64,000 nt of DNA from Heterodera schachtii (lineage: Eukaryota > Nematoda > Chromadorea > Rhabditida > Heteroderidae): assembly GCA_023374025.1 (NCBI GenBank), contig SIJG01000112.1, positions 169,278-233,277 of the forward strand. The letters are read 5' to 3'. Positions within the stretch are counted from its first letter, which is position 1. Every line of letters starts with the position of its first letter. The translations under genes and the position numbers were made by a program. Shown here in pieces: positions 1 to 12,850 of this stretch. Below the pieces are notes generated by a model. It did not search any database. It was given only the letters and a program-made list of their open reading frames with translations, and had not been told where the DNA came from.

Positions 1-1459
1 GAGCACACATAGAGCATTCAAATGATGCCAGTTTTGTTAACGTGAACTGACAAAGAAAAAAGTTATGGCTGTTTAAAATTGGCGGCGCCGAAACGGTCCG
101 CGCCGAACTGACCCCGACCCAAATTTAATGGTTGTTTTTCCGCCTTTATGAATTTAATTATGGAGCATTTTTAAAAATTGAAAATTCCATTTACCTAAAA
201 TCTTTGATATTATTGTTATGTTTCAAACTGAAGATCGAGTCCGGCATCCAGCCAAGTGCCCCCTTCCCGATTGCCGCTGGAAATGTACCAAATGCCCTTC
301 GGTTCGCCAAATTATGCCTTTATATTCTCATGTCCATAATACACAAAATTTGCTTGACTTTTGTTTATAAAAATTAAAAACTTGATCATGCAAAGAAATT
401 TTTCAATTATTTGAAAAAACAAAAACAAATTTGCAATTAAAATGGGAAAAAAAAATTAAGATGCTCATCACTAGGGATGATATTTATAGTTGCTAAAAGT
501 GCCAAAATAGTTAGTTTTTATTTTCTAAAAAACCCCAAAAATAGGTGCTAAAAATGGGAAAATAGTTGCTAAAAATTTTCAAATTTAGGGGTGTAAAATC
601 GTAAAATTTTACCAAAAAAGGTAACAAAATTAAGTTAAATCAGTATTGAGATAAATAATTTTTAAAATCACAAATTCTTGCCAATAAATAAATAAATAAA
701 TTTTGGAGATGAATTTTTGAGAAATTTTTCATTTCTCAGGGGGTGTGTTTTTGAAAATTTTCGGGTCGATTCTTAGGGGTGTATTTTTTTGAATTTTAGG
801 TCGATTCTTAGGGGTGTATTTTTTGTTTTTATTGCATTTTGTTAATAAGTTTTGGGAAAAACGCCAAAATAGTTGAAAATATTTTTTTCAAAATTTTTAG
901 GTTTTTAGATGCTAAAAATAAAAAACAAGAAAATATTTGCCAATAAATCGAAAAGTAGCTTAACAACAACCGAAAAAAACATGTTCTTCGTTTTTCAGGC
1001 CACGAGGAGCTCAGGAAAAAATAGTGAAAAAACTATAAATACATCCCTACTCATCACTCTTTCATCCCGATGAAGTCTTAAAAAATATTTTTATAAAAAA
1101 TTCTGCTGTAATATGTAGGTCCTATCATACATTCTATTAATTTTTAAGGATTTTTATGGTGTTAAGACTTAAACTCTTTATTGTATTTTTTGCGTAAAAC
1201 TTTTAAATTAGAAAAATATTATTTTTTTTTTCGTAACGGAATCCCATTTTATTAAGGCAATTGTGCGAAAGCATTTTTTCATATCAATAATAATTAAATT
1301 GGAAAAATTTTTTGCTTCATTATTAATGTTGATTAAGTTGGCATAATCTAACGTGTCATTCATGCTGGGACCCCAAAAACCAAGCCCTCCTCCCTCCCCC
1401 TTAATTTGTTGACTGTGGAGTAAGAGGGAGATTAAAACATTGGAGGATTGATGAATTTT
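1..1459. other. AT-rich non-coding stretch
   Basis: I see no supported gene here. Short open frames are AT-rich and show no family resemblance. A phrase resembling CTTAGGGGTGTATTTTTT occurs twice around 771-835. The stretch from about 1060 to 1340 is a diverged copy of a dispersed repeat that recurs near 12560-12850 (listed separately). Confidence 0.6.
1060..1340. repeat. Dispersed repeat, copy 1 of 2
   Basis: This stretch resembles 12560-12850. Shared phrases in the same order include CTGTAAT, a TTTTTAAGGAT or TTTTTCAAGGAT phrase, a TTTTTTGCG phrase, a GCAATTGT phrase and a final TTTTTTGCTTCA. Divergence is high, so it is an old interspersed repeat with no coding content that I can see. Confidence 0.5.
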
Positions 1460-1479
1460 TTACAGAAAATAAAGAAATG

Positions 1480-1483
1480 GAGT

Positions 1484-1565
<82 letters not shown>

Positions 1566-1972
1566 CAGAGAGAGATAGAGAGAGAGAGGAGGGAGAGAGA
1601 GAGAGAAGAGTATAGAAGTGAAGAGATAGTGGAGAGATAGCGAGAGATGAGAGATGAAGAGAGATGAGAGGAGAGGAGAAATGGTAGAGGAGAGATGGTG
1701 AGGAGATGGGTAGAGAGAGCGATGGAGAGAGAAGAAGATGAGTGAGAGGATAGCGTAGAGAGAGAGGATTGAGAGAGAGAGAGAGAGAGAGATGGAAATG
1801 TAGAGAGAGATGGTGAGAGATGGGGAGAAGCGAGATGGAGAGGATAAGATATGAGTGAGAGATAGCGAGAGAGAGAGAGATTGAGATGAGAGAGATGGAG
1901 GGATAAGAATAGGAGAGGAGAGGAGAGAGAGAGAGAGGTGGGAGAGAGAGAGAGAGAGAGAGAGAAATATAG
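1480..1972. repeat. (GA)n-rich microsatellite
   Basis: About 490 bases consist almost entirely of GA dinucleotides with scattered T and G interruptions. The long open frames on the minus strand here read as runs of Ser-Leu and are a by-product of the simple repeat, not genes. Confidence 0.95.
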
Positions 1973-2030
1973 AAAGAAATGATTTTATGCGAATTTGCTC
2001 CTTTTTGGAAACTGATAAGTTCCTCTGCCT

Positions 2031-3042
2031 TACGGACATTTGCGGACGGACACTTGCGGACGGACTTTGCGGACAATTTCGGGAAAAAATAAAAAAATTT
2101 GTAAAAAAAATTTCTGAAAATATGGAATGGAGACTGAAAATTAAATAAAACTTTGTTTTTGCCTTTTAGACCTAACATCTTATTTTTAAATTTCTAAGAA
2201 ATTAATTTCACTACTGGTATTTTAAGTGATTAAAGTAAAATTGGTTCCAAACATCGGGAAAGTGTGAATGTCGCCTGTTACACTCAAATTCGGTGAAGAG
2301 TGCTATATATCTTTAGGAAAATCTAAAAATTTATGAAACTTTATTTTCCAACGAGGATTTTTTCACTGACATTTTTAAATTTCTCTAGCCATACAGACAA
2401 AACTTGTAGGGGAATTTGCTACCCGCCCACTGAATTTTCTTTTCCTAATTTGTTCGGGATGGAGAAGAACCCAAGACACATAAGTCTTGATCTACTTTTC
2501 ATCAGCAGGGAAAGCATTTGAGGCCCCAAAAATTTTCAGAAAAGAAAACCGGAAATCAGATGCCAGAAAATGTCGGGAATCGGGTTTTAGTACAGCTGGT
2601 GTTCAGCATTTATGTATATAATAATAGGCTGTTCATTTTGGAATTGCAAGCAAATTTTTTCGCGATTAAGCAGGTCTCAGAATTTTTTCTAAAGAAAAAA
2701 ATAGCACTCTCACCGAATTTGAGTGTAACAGGCGACATTCACACTTCCCCGATGTTGGGAACCAATTTTACTTTAATCACTTAAAATACCAGTAGTGAAA
2801 TTAATTTCTTAGAAATTTAAAAATAAGATGTTAGGTCTAAAAGCCCAAAAACAAAGTTTTATTTAATTTTCAGTCTCCATTCCATATTTCAGAAATTTTT
2901 TTTACAAATTTTTTTTATTTTTTCCCGAAATTGTCCGCAAATGTCCGTCCGCAAATGTCCGTCCGCAAATGTCCGTCCGCAAGTGTCCGTCCGCAAATGT
3001 CTGTCCGCAAATGTCCTGTCCGCAAGTGTCCGTCCGCAAATG
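2031..3042. mobile_element. Foldback / long-inverted-repeat element
   Basis: The stretch 2031-2307 is repeated in inverted orientation at about 2697-3042. Shared phrases include CCGAATTTGAGTGTAACAGG, the AGTAGTGAAATTAATTTC region and GTCTCCATTCCAT. The arms flank a middle of about 390 bp. The outer ends carry a subterminal minisatellite built from TGTCCGTCCGCAAA: two to three units on the left and about eight on the right. Long inverted arms with internal tandem repeats at the ends are typical of foldback-type DNA transposons. No transposase is visible, so the copy would be non-autonomous. The neighbouring (GA)n tract abuts the left arm. Confidence 0.75.
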
Positions 3043-3673
3043 TTCCACTGCGGTTCCTCTAGCTAAATTTTAGTCCGTCCGCAAAGGAGTCCATTTGAAA
3101 AGCCCGGAAGGGGTTATTTTTTCAATCTAGTTGTAGGCGTCTCCGGAAAACTTTTAAAATTTATTTTTTAATGCTACCGTTATGTCCGATTTGTTGCAAC
3201 TATGTATATAACAAATTACTATCACTAATTTTATTTTTTATAAAAACATATTATTTTTTATGAAATTGGCAATTTCATAATCAATAAATATCATATTAAA
3301 CATACATAAATACATACGTATGTATATGCATATTATACATGAAGTAAGTGGGTGGTGTCATCAGCATAAGCCAACAGCAGCACATCCGTTTATTAATTCG
3401 TCGTAATGCTTGTTAATGGGGGGGGGATGAGGCGAAAACATTGTTCGTTGATGGTTCTGGCACTTTATAAAATCCATTGAATAGTATTTTTACAAATTCT
3501 TTGATTAGAGAGAGAAAGGGAATGAGAAAGAGAGATGATGCACGCATTAAATGCCACGTTTGATTTGTGCCAAAAAAAAGGCAATTTAAGCGCGGCGAAA
3601 AGGGAAAAAAAATCAGAATTTAAAATCATAAAAATTTCAAACTCATCAAATTCACTCATCATCATCACCAACC
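3043..3673. other. Non-coding stretch upstream of SKP1-like gene
   Basis: AT-rich sequence with short simple-sequence pieces, including a G run near 3420 and a GA tract near 3507-3535. It leads into the start codon of the secreted SKP1-like gene and must hold its promoter, but no core promoter motif stands out. Confidence 0.4.
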
Positions 3674-6600
3674 ATGGACATTATGCTGAGGTTTGTTCTC
3701 TTCATTTCCATTTTGGCACTGTTTGGTGATTGCATGGACATGGGAAAAAGAAAAGCAGGAGGAATAAGTAAAAATAACAAAATTACAAATAAATTTATTA
3801 TTTCCTAAAAAATTTAGGTATTAATGAGCCAATTAGAGATGAAATCAAAGAAAAAGCATTTGTCGCAACAAGTAAAATATTTGTAAATAAAAAGTGAAAT
3901 TTAATAAAATTAATATGAATTTAGGCAGAAAAGGCAAAGAAAAGGTCGGCGAAAAAATAAGTAAACATTAAATAATAAATAAATTTATTTATTTAAATGT
4001 TTATAAATTTAGATGTTATGGACACAACTGAACATATTGCCCAAATGGGTAAAATTTAAAACATAATTTAAAATTAAGAAATAGGGATTGTGAAACCCTG
4101 AAATAAAAATTTATGAAATTTACACATATAAAAATTTAAACATTTACGCAAATTTAGACATTGCCCAAGACAAAGCTAAAATGGGTAAAATTATTAATAC
4201 TTTAAATGAATTTTTGAAAAATTAAAGTATGAATTAAAATATATTTAATTTTACATTGATTTAGACACCAATGTCAAACCCAAACAAAATGAGGAAAATG
4301 GTAAATTATTAAATAAATAAAGAATTTTTATTCAATTAATTGAATAACACCTTTTATGAAGATTTCAAAAAATTAGATAGGATTTTCATTAAAATAAGGT
4401 TCGCATTTTTTCAATTTTTTTGATGGGCATTGGCCGTCGGCGCCGAAAATTTTTTGAGTAATAAATTTGTGCTTTTTTTAAAGAAAAAAAATTTTTGGAA
4501 ATTTAAATTTAATGAAAAATTCGTTCATTCCAACTTCCAAATTTGCTAAAAAAAAAATAAAAACGAAAGAAAAGTGTTTTGACTCGCACAATTTTAAATA
4601 TATGTTAAAATAATATAAATCCAAAAATTCTCCACAAAATTTTAAATTTAAATTTCAGCTCCTCCAAGATATGTTTTCATTTGGAGAGGCAATGATAAGA
4701 AGAACTTTGAGGTTGACCATGAAGTGATCCGTCACTCCAAAGAACTCAGCGAATTATTCCGTGGTATTAAAAAACTGAATATTTTACCCAGAGCTAATCA
4801 TTAAATTTTTCATTTATTAAGTCAAAGATGATCAACAAGTCAAAAGTGATGAATCCGTCAATGCAAAACACGGAAAACAGGTCCATAACCAGGAAAAAGC
4901 TGGAAGGGTCAATCAGAAGAATTTTTTGTTCAATATTAGCCCATAAAAAATGGACACTAAAAGGGGGGGGGGTGGGGGTGAGTGGGATAATTCAACAATT
5001 CATTTGGTGCTATATGTGGGACGAGTGGCAAAATTCTGTAATTCATTGATCCGCCGGATATGTGGTGGAAAAAGGCTGTAATGGAATGGGGTTGGATAGA
5101 AAAATGCATTTTTTTTAAAAAAAATATAGTATCGGATATGAAAATGTATGTTATCCACAATTCATTATTTAAAAAATTTTTTTAGTTTCCCGCGGGTATT
5201 TCGCCCTCCCCATCCGGGGAGCTAAACAAAACGCAGGCCGAAACGTTGCCGGACCAAATTAACAACAACCTGGGCCTTTTTTTAAAATTTTTATGTAAAT
5301 ATTTCAGATTTAGGCATTTTTAGTAAATATTTCGCATTTTTCGAAAATTCAAAAAAATGACCGAAAAACGAAGAATACACGCACCTAAACGGTTTAATTT
5401 TTTAAATAAAACCCCTAAAAGGAGAAATTTCAAAAATTTATTCTAATTTTTCATAACAAATTAAAAACATGAAAAATTTGTCGTTTTTTTTTTGGTTTTT
5501 AAATATATTCAAGAGATTTGACGCCTTTATTTTGTTGGTGCGGTGGGCTTTGTTCAAAAATTTTTGGCCACCGGGTAAATTTTTTGAAAATCTAGCCCCG
5601 ATTTATTTGTAGAGTTTGTCCAAAAAGTGCCCAAATTTCGGTGTTTTGGTTCACTTTTTTTTATTTTAAAATGAAAATGAGCAAAAATGAAGAATTCTTG
5701 GCTAAAATCAGTCAAACAGGGTTTTCAATACAGGCTATAAATGATCCTATGTGGTTGAGCAAATTGGGGGCTGGAAAGGGCATGGTCAGTAGTTCAGCTG
5801 GTAAAACCTTGGTCCGGAAAGCCGGAGACGCCGGTTCAAAGCCGGCCCGCCCCATAAATTTTCCCTCAAAAATGTTCCACACTCGTTCATATATTCACAC
5901 CTCTCCCCTTTCCATACACAACGCGGTTAACGGTTGGGCACTCGACTTTATTTAAAATATTTTCAGGAAACATTGCCGGTTCCGAAAGAGGAAGCAGAAA
6001 AAATGCTGAAGGAAGTGGAAGAATGGTTCAAAAAAAGTGACTCTGATGAATTTAAAAACGGTAAATTTTGAATATTTTTGGTTAATTTAAATTAAAAATA
6101 TATTATTGTTTTCTTAGAGATATTATATAAAACAAAAATAAATAAATCGAAATTCTTTTTTTGAAAATTCTTTCCTGCTGATCGGGTGCTTTTCCTTGAA
6201 TGGTGTTCCTTGACTTCTGCTCAACTTTTTGCCTGTTGTTCCCCAACCTTTCATATATTTCTGTGATTTTAATCTGGGATATTATTATTATCTTTATTTA
6301 TTAAATTATTGAAATTAAAAAGGTAAAGTCAACAAACTTCACCACTAGTCATATAATTTTTAAAATTATGCCTTTTAAAAATATGTTTTTTGGAAAAAAA
6401 ATTTCCCGATCGGATTCCTTGGCTCTCCTCGTCTTTTTGGCTGTCCCGAAGCCTTTCTCTGTCATTTCATGAATTTCTTAGGTTTTAATCTGGGATATAT
6501 ATTACGCATGAAAGTTACGTATATTTGATTTATTTTTCATTTTACTCAAATCTTTCATTTCTTTAAATTTTATTTAGCGAATAATATTGCAATAAAAAAA

Positions 6601-8988
6601 TTGCTAAAAATATTTATTTTCCTAAAAATTTCAATTTTTCAGCTCCAGTTTTTGTGTTCAAGTGTAAGGACAATGTCAGTCTGGTGATCAATGTTCATCT
6701 TGATGCTTACCGGCTTTTTACGGAGTTGTCAAGTGTGCTTGAAGGTATTAATTAGAATGCATTTTATTTCAACTCTTTCAGATTTATCATTTTTTTTTCA
6801 TTTTTAAGATACTGCCGACGAAGGATATCTGGTTTTTATTAAATATATGTATTATTAATGTTTTGATTTTTCTTTTTGATATTTATACTCCCAACCGGAA
6901 GGATTTTAAACTTCGAAATTTAAAAAAAAATTCTTAATTTTTTGCTAAAAAAAAATAACTGACTATAAATAAAAATGTTCCAGAAGCCAATCCTGATTCC
7001 GGCTCAGAATTTCAAAAGTGACATCATGCTGAAACTGATTAAATTGTGTGAAGACTACAAGTACAAATTCGGTTCGTGTGGGAATGGGACAACGGGGGAC
7101 CATTAATAGAGATCATAATTTGGGAAAATGCGGGAACTGAGTCCGTCCCCATACCGTCATTAATATTAATTAAATAAATCCTACCCCTCATATTATTTCT
7201 AATTAACTAAATACAATAATATTTTGGACGAATTGTACAAAATAGAATCCGACAAGGGTTATGACAATTATCCGGGAGTGCAGCATAATTTATATAATTT
7301 CATTTTTATTGTATTTTTATTGGATTATCAAATACAACATTCTAAATTCATTTAATCCATTTCCAAAAATATTCAGATAGTTTAAAGAAAACTGCTGCTG
7401 TGCCCAATGATCTGGATGTGCCAACTGGAGAAGTCGCAGAGGCATCGGCTTCAAATGTCAAGGCTGAAACAATTGTGGAAGAAATCCAAAAATTCGTACC
7501 TCCGCCACACATCATGCAATGGGACGTGAAAACAGACCTTGAGATGGTTAGGGTAAGTTGGTTTTTTATTTAACGATTACCAACTCCCTAATCAGGGTAG
7601 GGTGTTCACATTTAATGAACGATTCAATTTCCTAAAAACCGCCACTTTTGGCGTTTCCTAAATCCGCCAAGGAGTAGGAAAACAAAAATGTAAGACATCT
7701 AAATTCATAATTTGGCTCAATTTAAACCAAATTAATATTTTAATCATATTATTCGATAATCTAAATGTTCTCTATAAGAATATTAATATTCAAAAATTGT
7801 TTAAATAGTATAAAAAAAGTTATGATTCTTAAATTCCAAACATTTCGGATGATATTAATTAACTTTGGCTTAATTGCATTTTAATGACTTGAAAATCTTA
7901 AATGTTTATAATTATATTTGCATGACCATGGCAAAAAAACATAGCCTGTTCAATGCTTTATAACTTTTTTTCAGAAGCAATTAGATTAAATTTTCTTTTT
8001 AGAACTTCAAGTCCTCAATAAAATTTCAATAAATTTCATCGAATTTCAAAAAAGTTCTGGTCAAGTAATATTTTGACTCAAGACTTATTGAAAATTTGTG
8101 ACCATATCTTTTTTATTTTGTAAAAAAAAAATTCTAAAAGAACACCTAGAGCTATTGAATGAAACCATGAAATATTATTTGGTTGAAATTGATCCAAGTT
8201 ATGAATTTATATGTTATACATTTTTTGTTTTTCGACCCCTTGTCGGTTATTAGGAAACTCCCAATGTGGCGGTTTTTAGGAGACGACCTAGCACCATATT
8301 TTAATTGGAGCCAAAATAATAAATCCAGGGTTTATTTTATTCTAATTTTTCACATCTTATAAACTCTATTCCTAAAGTTTATAATAAAAAGAAATTAATA
8401 AAAAATCTGATTTTTATAACATAAAAATAAGAAAAACCATAAAAAATAGACCTGGACTTGAAAACCAAGTCAATTAAGCCTATTTTCTTTAAATGCCCAA
8501 ATGACGACGTTCCCATTGGCATTAAACAAAAAATTATTTCTGTGAATGTTAAGGCCGCGGATTTTTATGCAATTGAACGTTTGACAAACGATAAATACAT
8601 TGACAATGTGTACGAAATCGTGAAAGTCAAATGGATCAATGGCAAAACGCCGCAGGAAATCCGCAAGGCATTCGGCGTCGAAGAGCCGTACCCACCGGGA
8701 CATCCGGAATGGGAACGAGTTGAGAAGGAGAACGAATGGGAAGAATCGGACGAGGAACGTGAGGCACGCCATGCAAAGGAACGAGAGGAGGAAGAGGAGC
8801 GTGAGAGAAAGGAAGAACAGAAGCGTAAGGAAGCGGAAGCAGAACGCCTCCGTCAGGAACAATTGCAACAACAGAATCAGGAACAGGAACATCAGCAGGG
8901 ACAGCAGCATGATGAAGAACAGGAACACCACGAAGACGTGAATTATGAGTGGCAAGAGGATGATGATGAACAGGAAGATGATGAATGA
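3674..8988 (+). CDS. Secreted protein with repeated SKP1-like modules
   Basis: The start at 3674 gives a hydrophobic signal peptide (RFVLFISILALFGDC). Readable exons are 3674-3767, 3818-3871, 3925-3960, 4013-4048, 4158-4184, 4265-4300, 4659-4763, 4822-?, 5967-6060, 6643-6744, 6809-6831, 6984-7071, 7377-7552 and about 8450-8988. The early exons are tiny with phase-1 introns. Exon 4659-4763 reads like the start of an SKP1 fold (FEVDHEVIRHSKELSELF). Exons 6643-7071 repeat it (VFKCKDNVSLVINVHLDA, then FKSDIMLKLIKLCEDYKYKF). The last exon holds a third start-like piece and the SKP1 C-terminal helix (INGKTPQEIRKAFGVEEPYP), then an acidic Glu/Gln-rich tail. SKP1 is the adaptor of SCF ubiquitin ligases. 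Secreted SKP1-like proteins are known among plant-parasitic nematode gland products, so an effector role is plausible. The 4822 exon's end, and the phase between 7552 and 8450, are unresolved. Confidence 0.7.
5766..5855 (+). repeat. tRNA-derived (SINE-like) sequence in an intron
   Basis: A box-A-like TAGTTCAGCTGGTAAAAC at about 5790 is followed by a clean T-arm (GCCGG-TTCAAAG-CCGGC) at about 5830-5846, with correct spacing for an internal RNA polymerase III promoter. The sequence upstream of box A does not pair with CCGCCCC after the T-arm, so a functional tRNA is unlikely. It lies in an intron of the SKP1-like gene. Confidence 0.5.
7631..8280. mobile_element. MITE in last intron of the SKP1-like gene
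   Basis: The end CCTAAAAACCGCCAC at 7631 reappears inverted at 8266-8280. The match extends inward with GTTTCCTAA on both sides, giving terminal inverted repeats of about 35 bp on a 650-bp AT-rich element without an open frame. It explains why this intron is far longer than the others. Flanking target duplications were not resolved. Confidence 0.6.
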
Positions 8989-9159
8989 TTAGGATGAAAA
9001 AGATGATGACGACGAGGAGGATGTAACGGTGTAAAATAATGTGATGATTAGTGATTGCGATGAACCGATGATACGCCCAAAAAAATTTTTGGGTCGTTGT
9101 TGCATAAAACTTGTTGCTTTTTGTCATGAAAATTTACATTTTTGATTTTGTGTGTTTGT

Positions 9160-9520
9160 TTTTCCTTATTTAGGTATTGGGGCATTTTTTGAGAATTTTA
9201 AATTAATTACACTTAAAAATTTTTGTTAGATATGATTATGTCGAATTGGTTTCTTTTCATTAACCGCCTAAATTTTTATTATATTTCGCCCATTTTTCTT
9301 GGAGGAACGAATCTTTTTGATTTAAAATTATTCAAGAAAATTTAATTTCACAGATTGCTAGCACATATGCCAAATTATTTCCTGCAAGAAAAAAAAATAT
9401 TTTTTTTGACAACAATAAACAAAGTAAAAAAATTTGCTCGATATGAATGAAATTTTGTGCATGAAATTCCGCGCTCTCTACGAATTATATTTATGAATGG
9501 AAATTTAAATTTAAAAAATA
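9160..9520. repeat. Segment downstream of SKP1-like gene, duplicated at 16.0 kb
   Basis: Phrases such as CCTTATTTAGGTATTGGGGCA, ACCGCCTAAATTT, TTTCTTGGAGGAA and CAGATTGCTAGC recur in the same order at 16010-16370. This is either a dispersed repeat or a sign that the 3' part of the gene locus was duplicated, like the exon copy at 18.6 kb. Confidence 0.65.
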
Positions 9521-12335
9521 TATATATGGACACTCTAAAAGTTGTGATTTTCCCTCCTCAATGAGAGTTCTGAAAAATACAAGAAAACATTAATTTTTAT
9601 CTACTGCCGTAAGCGTCGCATTGACCGGACGCCGCAAATGTCGTAAATGAAAAATTTCTTTTTTGAATAATTGTGTCGGATGAACAGATGTTTAGTTTCA
9701 AAATTATATATCAAAAAAATATATTTACTTTTTTTAAAAAGAAAAAGAAGATTCGGACATGTATTTTTTGTTCAAGGAATAATAGACTGGAAAATAAGTC
9801 TAAGTCTAATTAGTCTAAAAAACTTAGTAATAATAAATAGGGAAATGAAAATTTTTATGACCTGGTTGATTAGTGAATAGGTTTGCACATTGAAACAGAA
9901 GCCAAATATAAAACTTATTAGAATAAACTAAAAAAAATTTTATGCAAATGAATTTATCTGGAGAGAAAAGAAAAAAGGAAATAAAAAACTATCATAAAAG
10001 GGTCAAAAAATTCAAAATGTTATACATAATTTTAAAAATAATAAAATTTTAAAAATTATTTATATGAAAACAATTTGGGTGAATAGAAAACTCAGATATT
10101 TTATTTTTAAATGTAAATTATGGTTTTTATTTTAATTTTTTTTTTCGTTTAAAAAAACATTTTTTTAGCAAAAAATGCCTGAAATTCTCAATCACCAACC
10201 GAGGTCGGGCCAACAGATGGCCATCTTTAGCAGTGACTGATCAAATTAGCGAAAATTCCAATGGACAAATTTTTATAATGATTATTATTTGAAAAAATTG
10301 CACGAAAATAGACCTAAAGGGGATGTGCGAAAAATGATGCCATTCTCCATTGGAAAATTTAAAAATTTGTAAAAAATTTATGTTTTAAATTATTATGATG
10401 TCGTTGATGGTGAGTTAATCAATTTATTTCAAGAATAGCGCTAAATTTTTGAAGAATATTACGTACACCATGCCTGAGGAGGAAAACTTTGGCACTTCGA
10501 AATTCAAGTAAATTAATTCTCAAATTAATAAGCCAGCGGATTTTAATCGAATCGTTCATTTTAATCATTGTAGCAAATTCGATCTGATGGACAACAAACG
10601 AAGAAAGAGGAACTCATTCATTCATTCAGAGATGCTTTCGCATATTATTGTACTCGAAATTCATGAAAAAATTTTTTTTTTTTTTTGATTTTGGCGATAA
10701 AATTGGAGTTTTTGGTAATATTATTCAAAAGTAGAGAATTTTTGGGGTGTTTCATAATTGTACGAATGCCTTGGAGGGTAAAAAATGAACAATTTCCTCA
10801 AAAATTTATCTTCAAAATTATTTATTTAACAAAATATTTGGTTTTAAGAATTATTTATCTTAATACTGGTTTCGCTTCATTTTTTACTTTTTGAATAGCT
10901 GTTGACATTTTACACCCGCCCCCCTAAATCTGAGGCTTTTCAGAGCCTATTGTATTCGGAATTCATGAAAAAACAAACTTTTTTTTTTGATTTTGGCGAT
11001 AAACATTTTTGGTGATGTCTCATATTGTCCGAGTGCCTTGGAGGGGTAAATTTAAACACAAAGCAAAAAGTATCTGCTGGGAGAGGATCTAAGCTAGTCT
11101 GCTTTCTAAAAAAGTTTAAAAAATTCCAAGCCTCTATCTATAATATGGGGTTCGAGCCCCGCCCCCGTCTGGCATATTCATGGGATAAAAGGCAAAAAAC
11201 TTACACAATTTTGAATTTTTTTTAACCATCTTGACATAATTTTTATGAAATAAAATAAATTTTGCATTTATTTATTAATATATTTGTGGATTAGTGGTTA
11301 GTGCTTCAACACTAACAGTACTTTTGTTATGAGTGCGATACCGGTTGACGTTTTCTTTTGAATTTATTTTTTTATGATTAATAGACAAAAAACACCAAAA
11401 AAATTGACCATTCTTTGCATAATTTGTTGACAAATTGAACTCTAGGCGCCGCCGGATGAAAATTTGGTTGAAATTAAAAAGTTCAATTTTCCTTAAGTAA
11501 ATCATAAAATTTAAAATATTTTAACAAAATACCGAAGAAAAACAAAAATTTACCGAAAAATCTTAATTTTTTGGTGAATATCTGTTAGAAAATAGAGCTT
11601 AAATTTCAAAATTGGCCCGGCGGCGCAAAAGGCGCCAGCCAGCCACCCCAAAAAAACCTATTTTTTCTTTAAAAATTAGCCCCAAAATCCCTAAATTTGG
11701 TCATTTTTTAGACAAAATCTGTGCAATTTATGCCAAAAGGAATTACCCCCGCCCCCGCTACTCTGACCCCCGCCCCCGCGAAAAGCCACCCCCCGCCCAC
11801 GGGGCTCGAACCCTATATAATAGTAAGGCCAACAGAAAACTGAGAAATTCAGTACCCTTTGTCCGATTCAGTCCTAGGCGAATAACCCGCAAAGATTTTC
11901 TCACAATTTAGGCTGGGCAGTACAGTTATTGTAGGAACTCATCAATGATCTATAACAAGTCATTTTTGTTTTTTGAAAATTTTCAGAAATTTAGAAGCAT
12001 TTTCGTTATGAATTTTTCGAAAATGCGAGATTTTATCAAAAATTGTTAATAAAATAAACTATTACGTAAAATTAAAAATAAGACCCAGCATATTTGTTTA
12101 TTTTTATGGGTTTATGATGTTAAAACGAAGAATTTCCGCGCGAAGCTTGTTTTTCGTGCATTTCTCAGCAAAACAAAAAGAATATTTTTCAACTTTATAT
12201 AAATCCTCGTCCTTAGTGATGACATACAAATTTTTAAGGTATATGTGTCTGTGTACCTTTAGCTTTTTACATTTTTTTCTGCAGTTAGCATTTTCCGAGA
12301 GAAGCATGAAAAACAAAATTTGTTTATTTTTGTGT
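9521..12335. other. Non-coding stretch with tRNA-like fragments
   Basis: No supported gene. Box-B-like pieces occur at about 11148 (GGGGTTCGAGCCCC, plus strand) and about 11800 (GGGCTCGAACCC, minus strand). A weak box A/B pair sits at about 11286-11345. The phrase TTTTGGCGATAAA with flanking sequence recurs at about 10690 and 10990. These look like old SINE or tRNA-derived debris. Confidence 0.5.
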
Positions 12336-12404
12336 AGGGTTTGGGGTTTGAACCCGGACCTCCAAAAATGCGAATTTAACCAACTGATCCACTAAAACTC
12401 GCTC
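12336..12404 (-). repeat. tRNA-derived (SINE-like) sequence
   Basis: On the minus strand a box A (TGGATCAGTTGG) is followed about 35 bases later by box B (GGGTTCAAACCCC). This is the split internal promoter of tRNA genes. The acceptor ends do not pair convincingly, so I read it as tRNA-derived repeat rather than a working tRNA. Confidence 0.5.
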
Positions 12405-12559
12405 ATTTTTTGCAAAATTTAGTTTCAAATGAAAAAGTCAACAAAAATGTTTTTGCGGAGCGATTTTTCCAAAAAACAAAAAAAAAAGGGTTCGGCAGTG
12501 CCAATAGGCGCCGATGCGATTTTTTTTGTTGAAAATTTGGAAGTTTTTGATAGCAGTTT

Positions 12560-12850
12560 TACATGTTAATAAATCTTTCACTCCAATGTTTTTCTTATTG
12601 AAATTTATAATTTTTTTTACAAAATTCTCCTGTAATAGATGCTAAATTCTATGAATTTTTCAAGGATTTGTAGGTGTTGAGCCTAACATCATAGTGTGTT
12701 TTTTGCGGAAATTTTTGAAAATTATTTAAGAAAAAACTTTTTTTTCTAGAAAAACATACAGTTTTTTAACGCAATTGTACAGAATCATTTTTTGCAATTA
12801 AATAAAAATTAGGTAAATAACGATTTTTTGCTTCACGGTTTGTCCATGAC
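12560..12850. repeat. Dispersed repeat, copy 2 of 2
   Basis: Diverged copy of the stretch at 1060-1340, sharing ordered phrases ending in TTTTTTGCTTCA. No coding content is visible. Confidence 0.5.

Noticed and set aside
1401..2178. Two long Ser/Leu-rich frames on the minus strand
   Set aside because: They are translations of the (GA)n microsatellite and have no coding signature.
5188..5300. An additional SKP1-gene exon containing QAETLPDQINNN
   Set aside because: An acceptor exists, but no clean donor or phase fit was found. It may be a decayed duplicate of the 5967 exon start.
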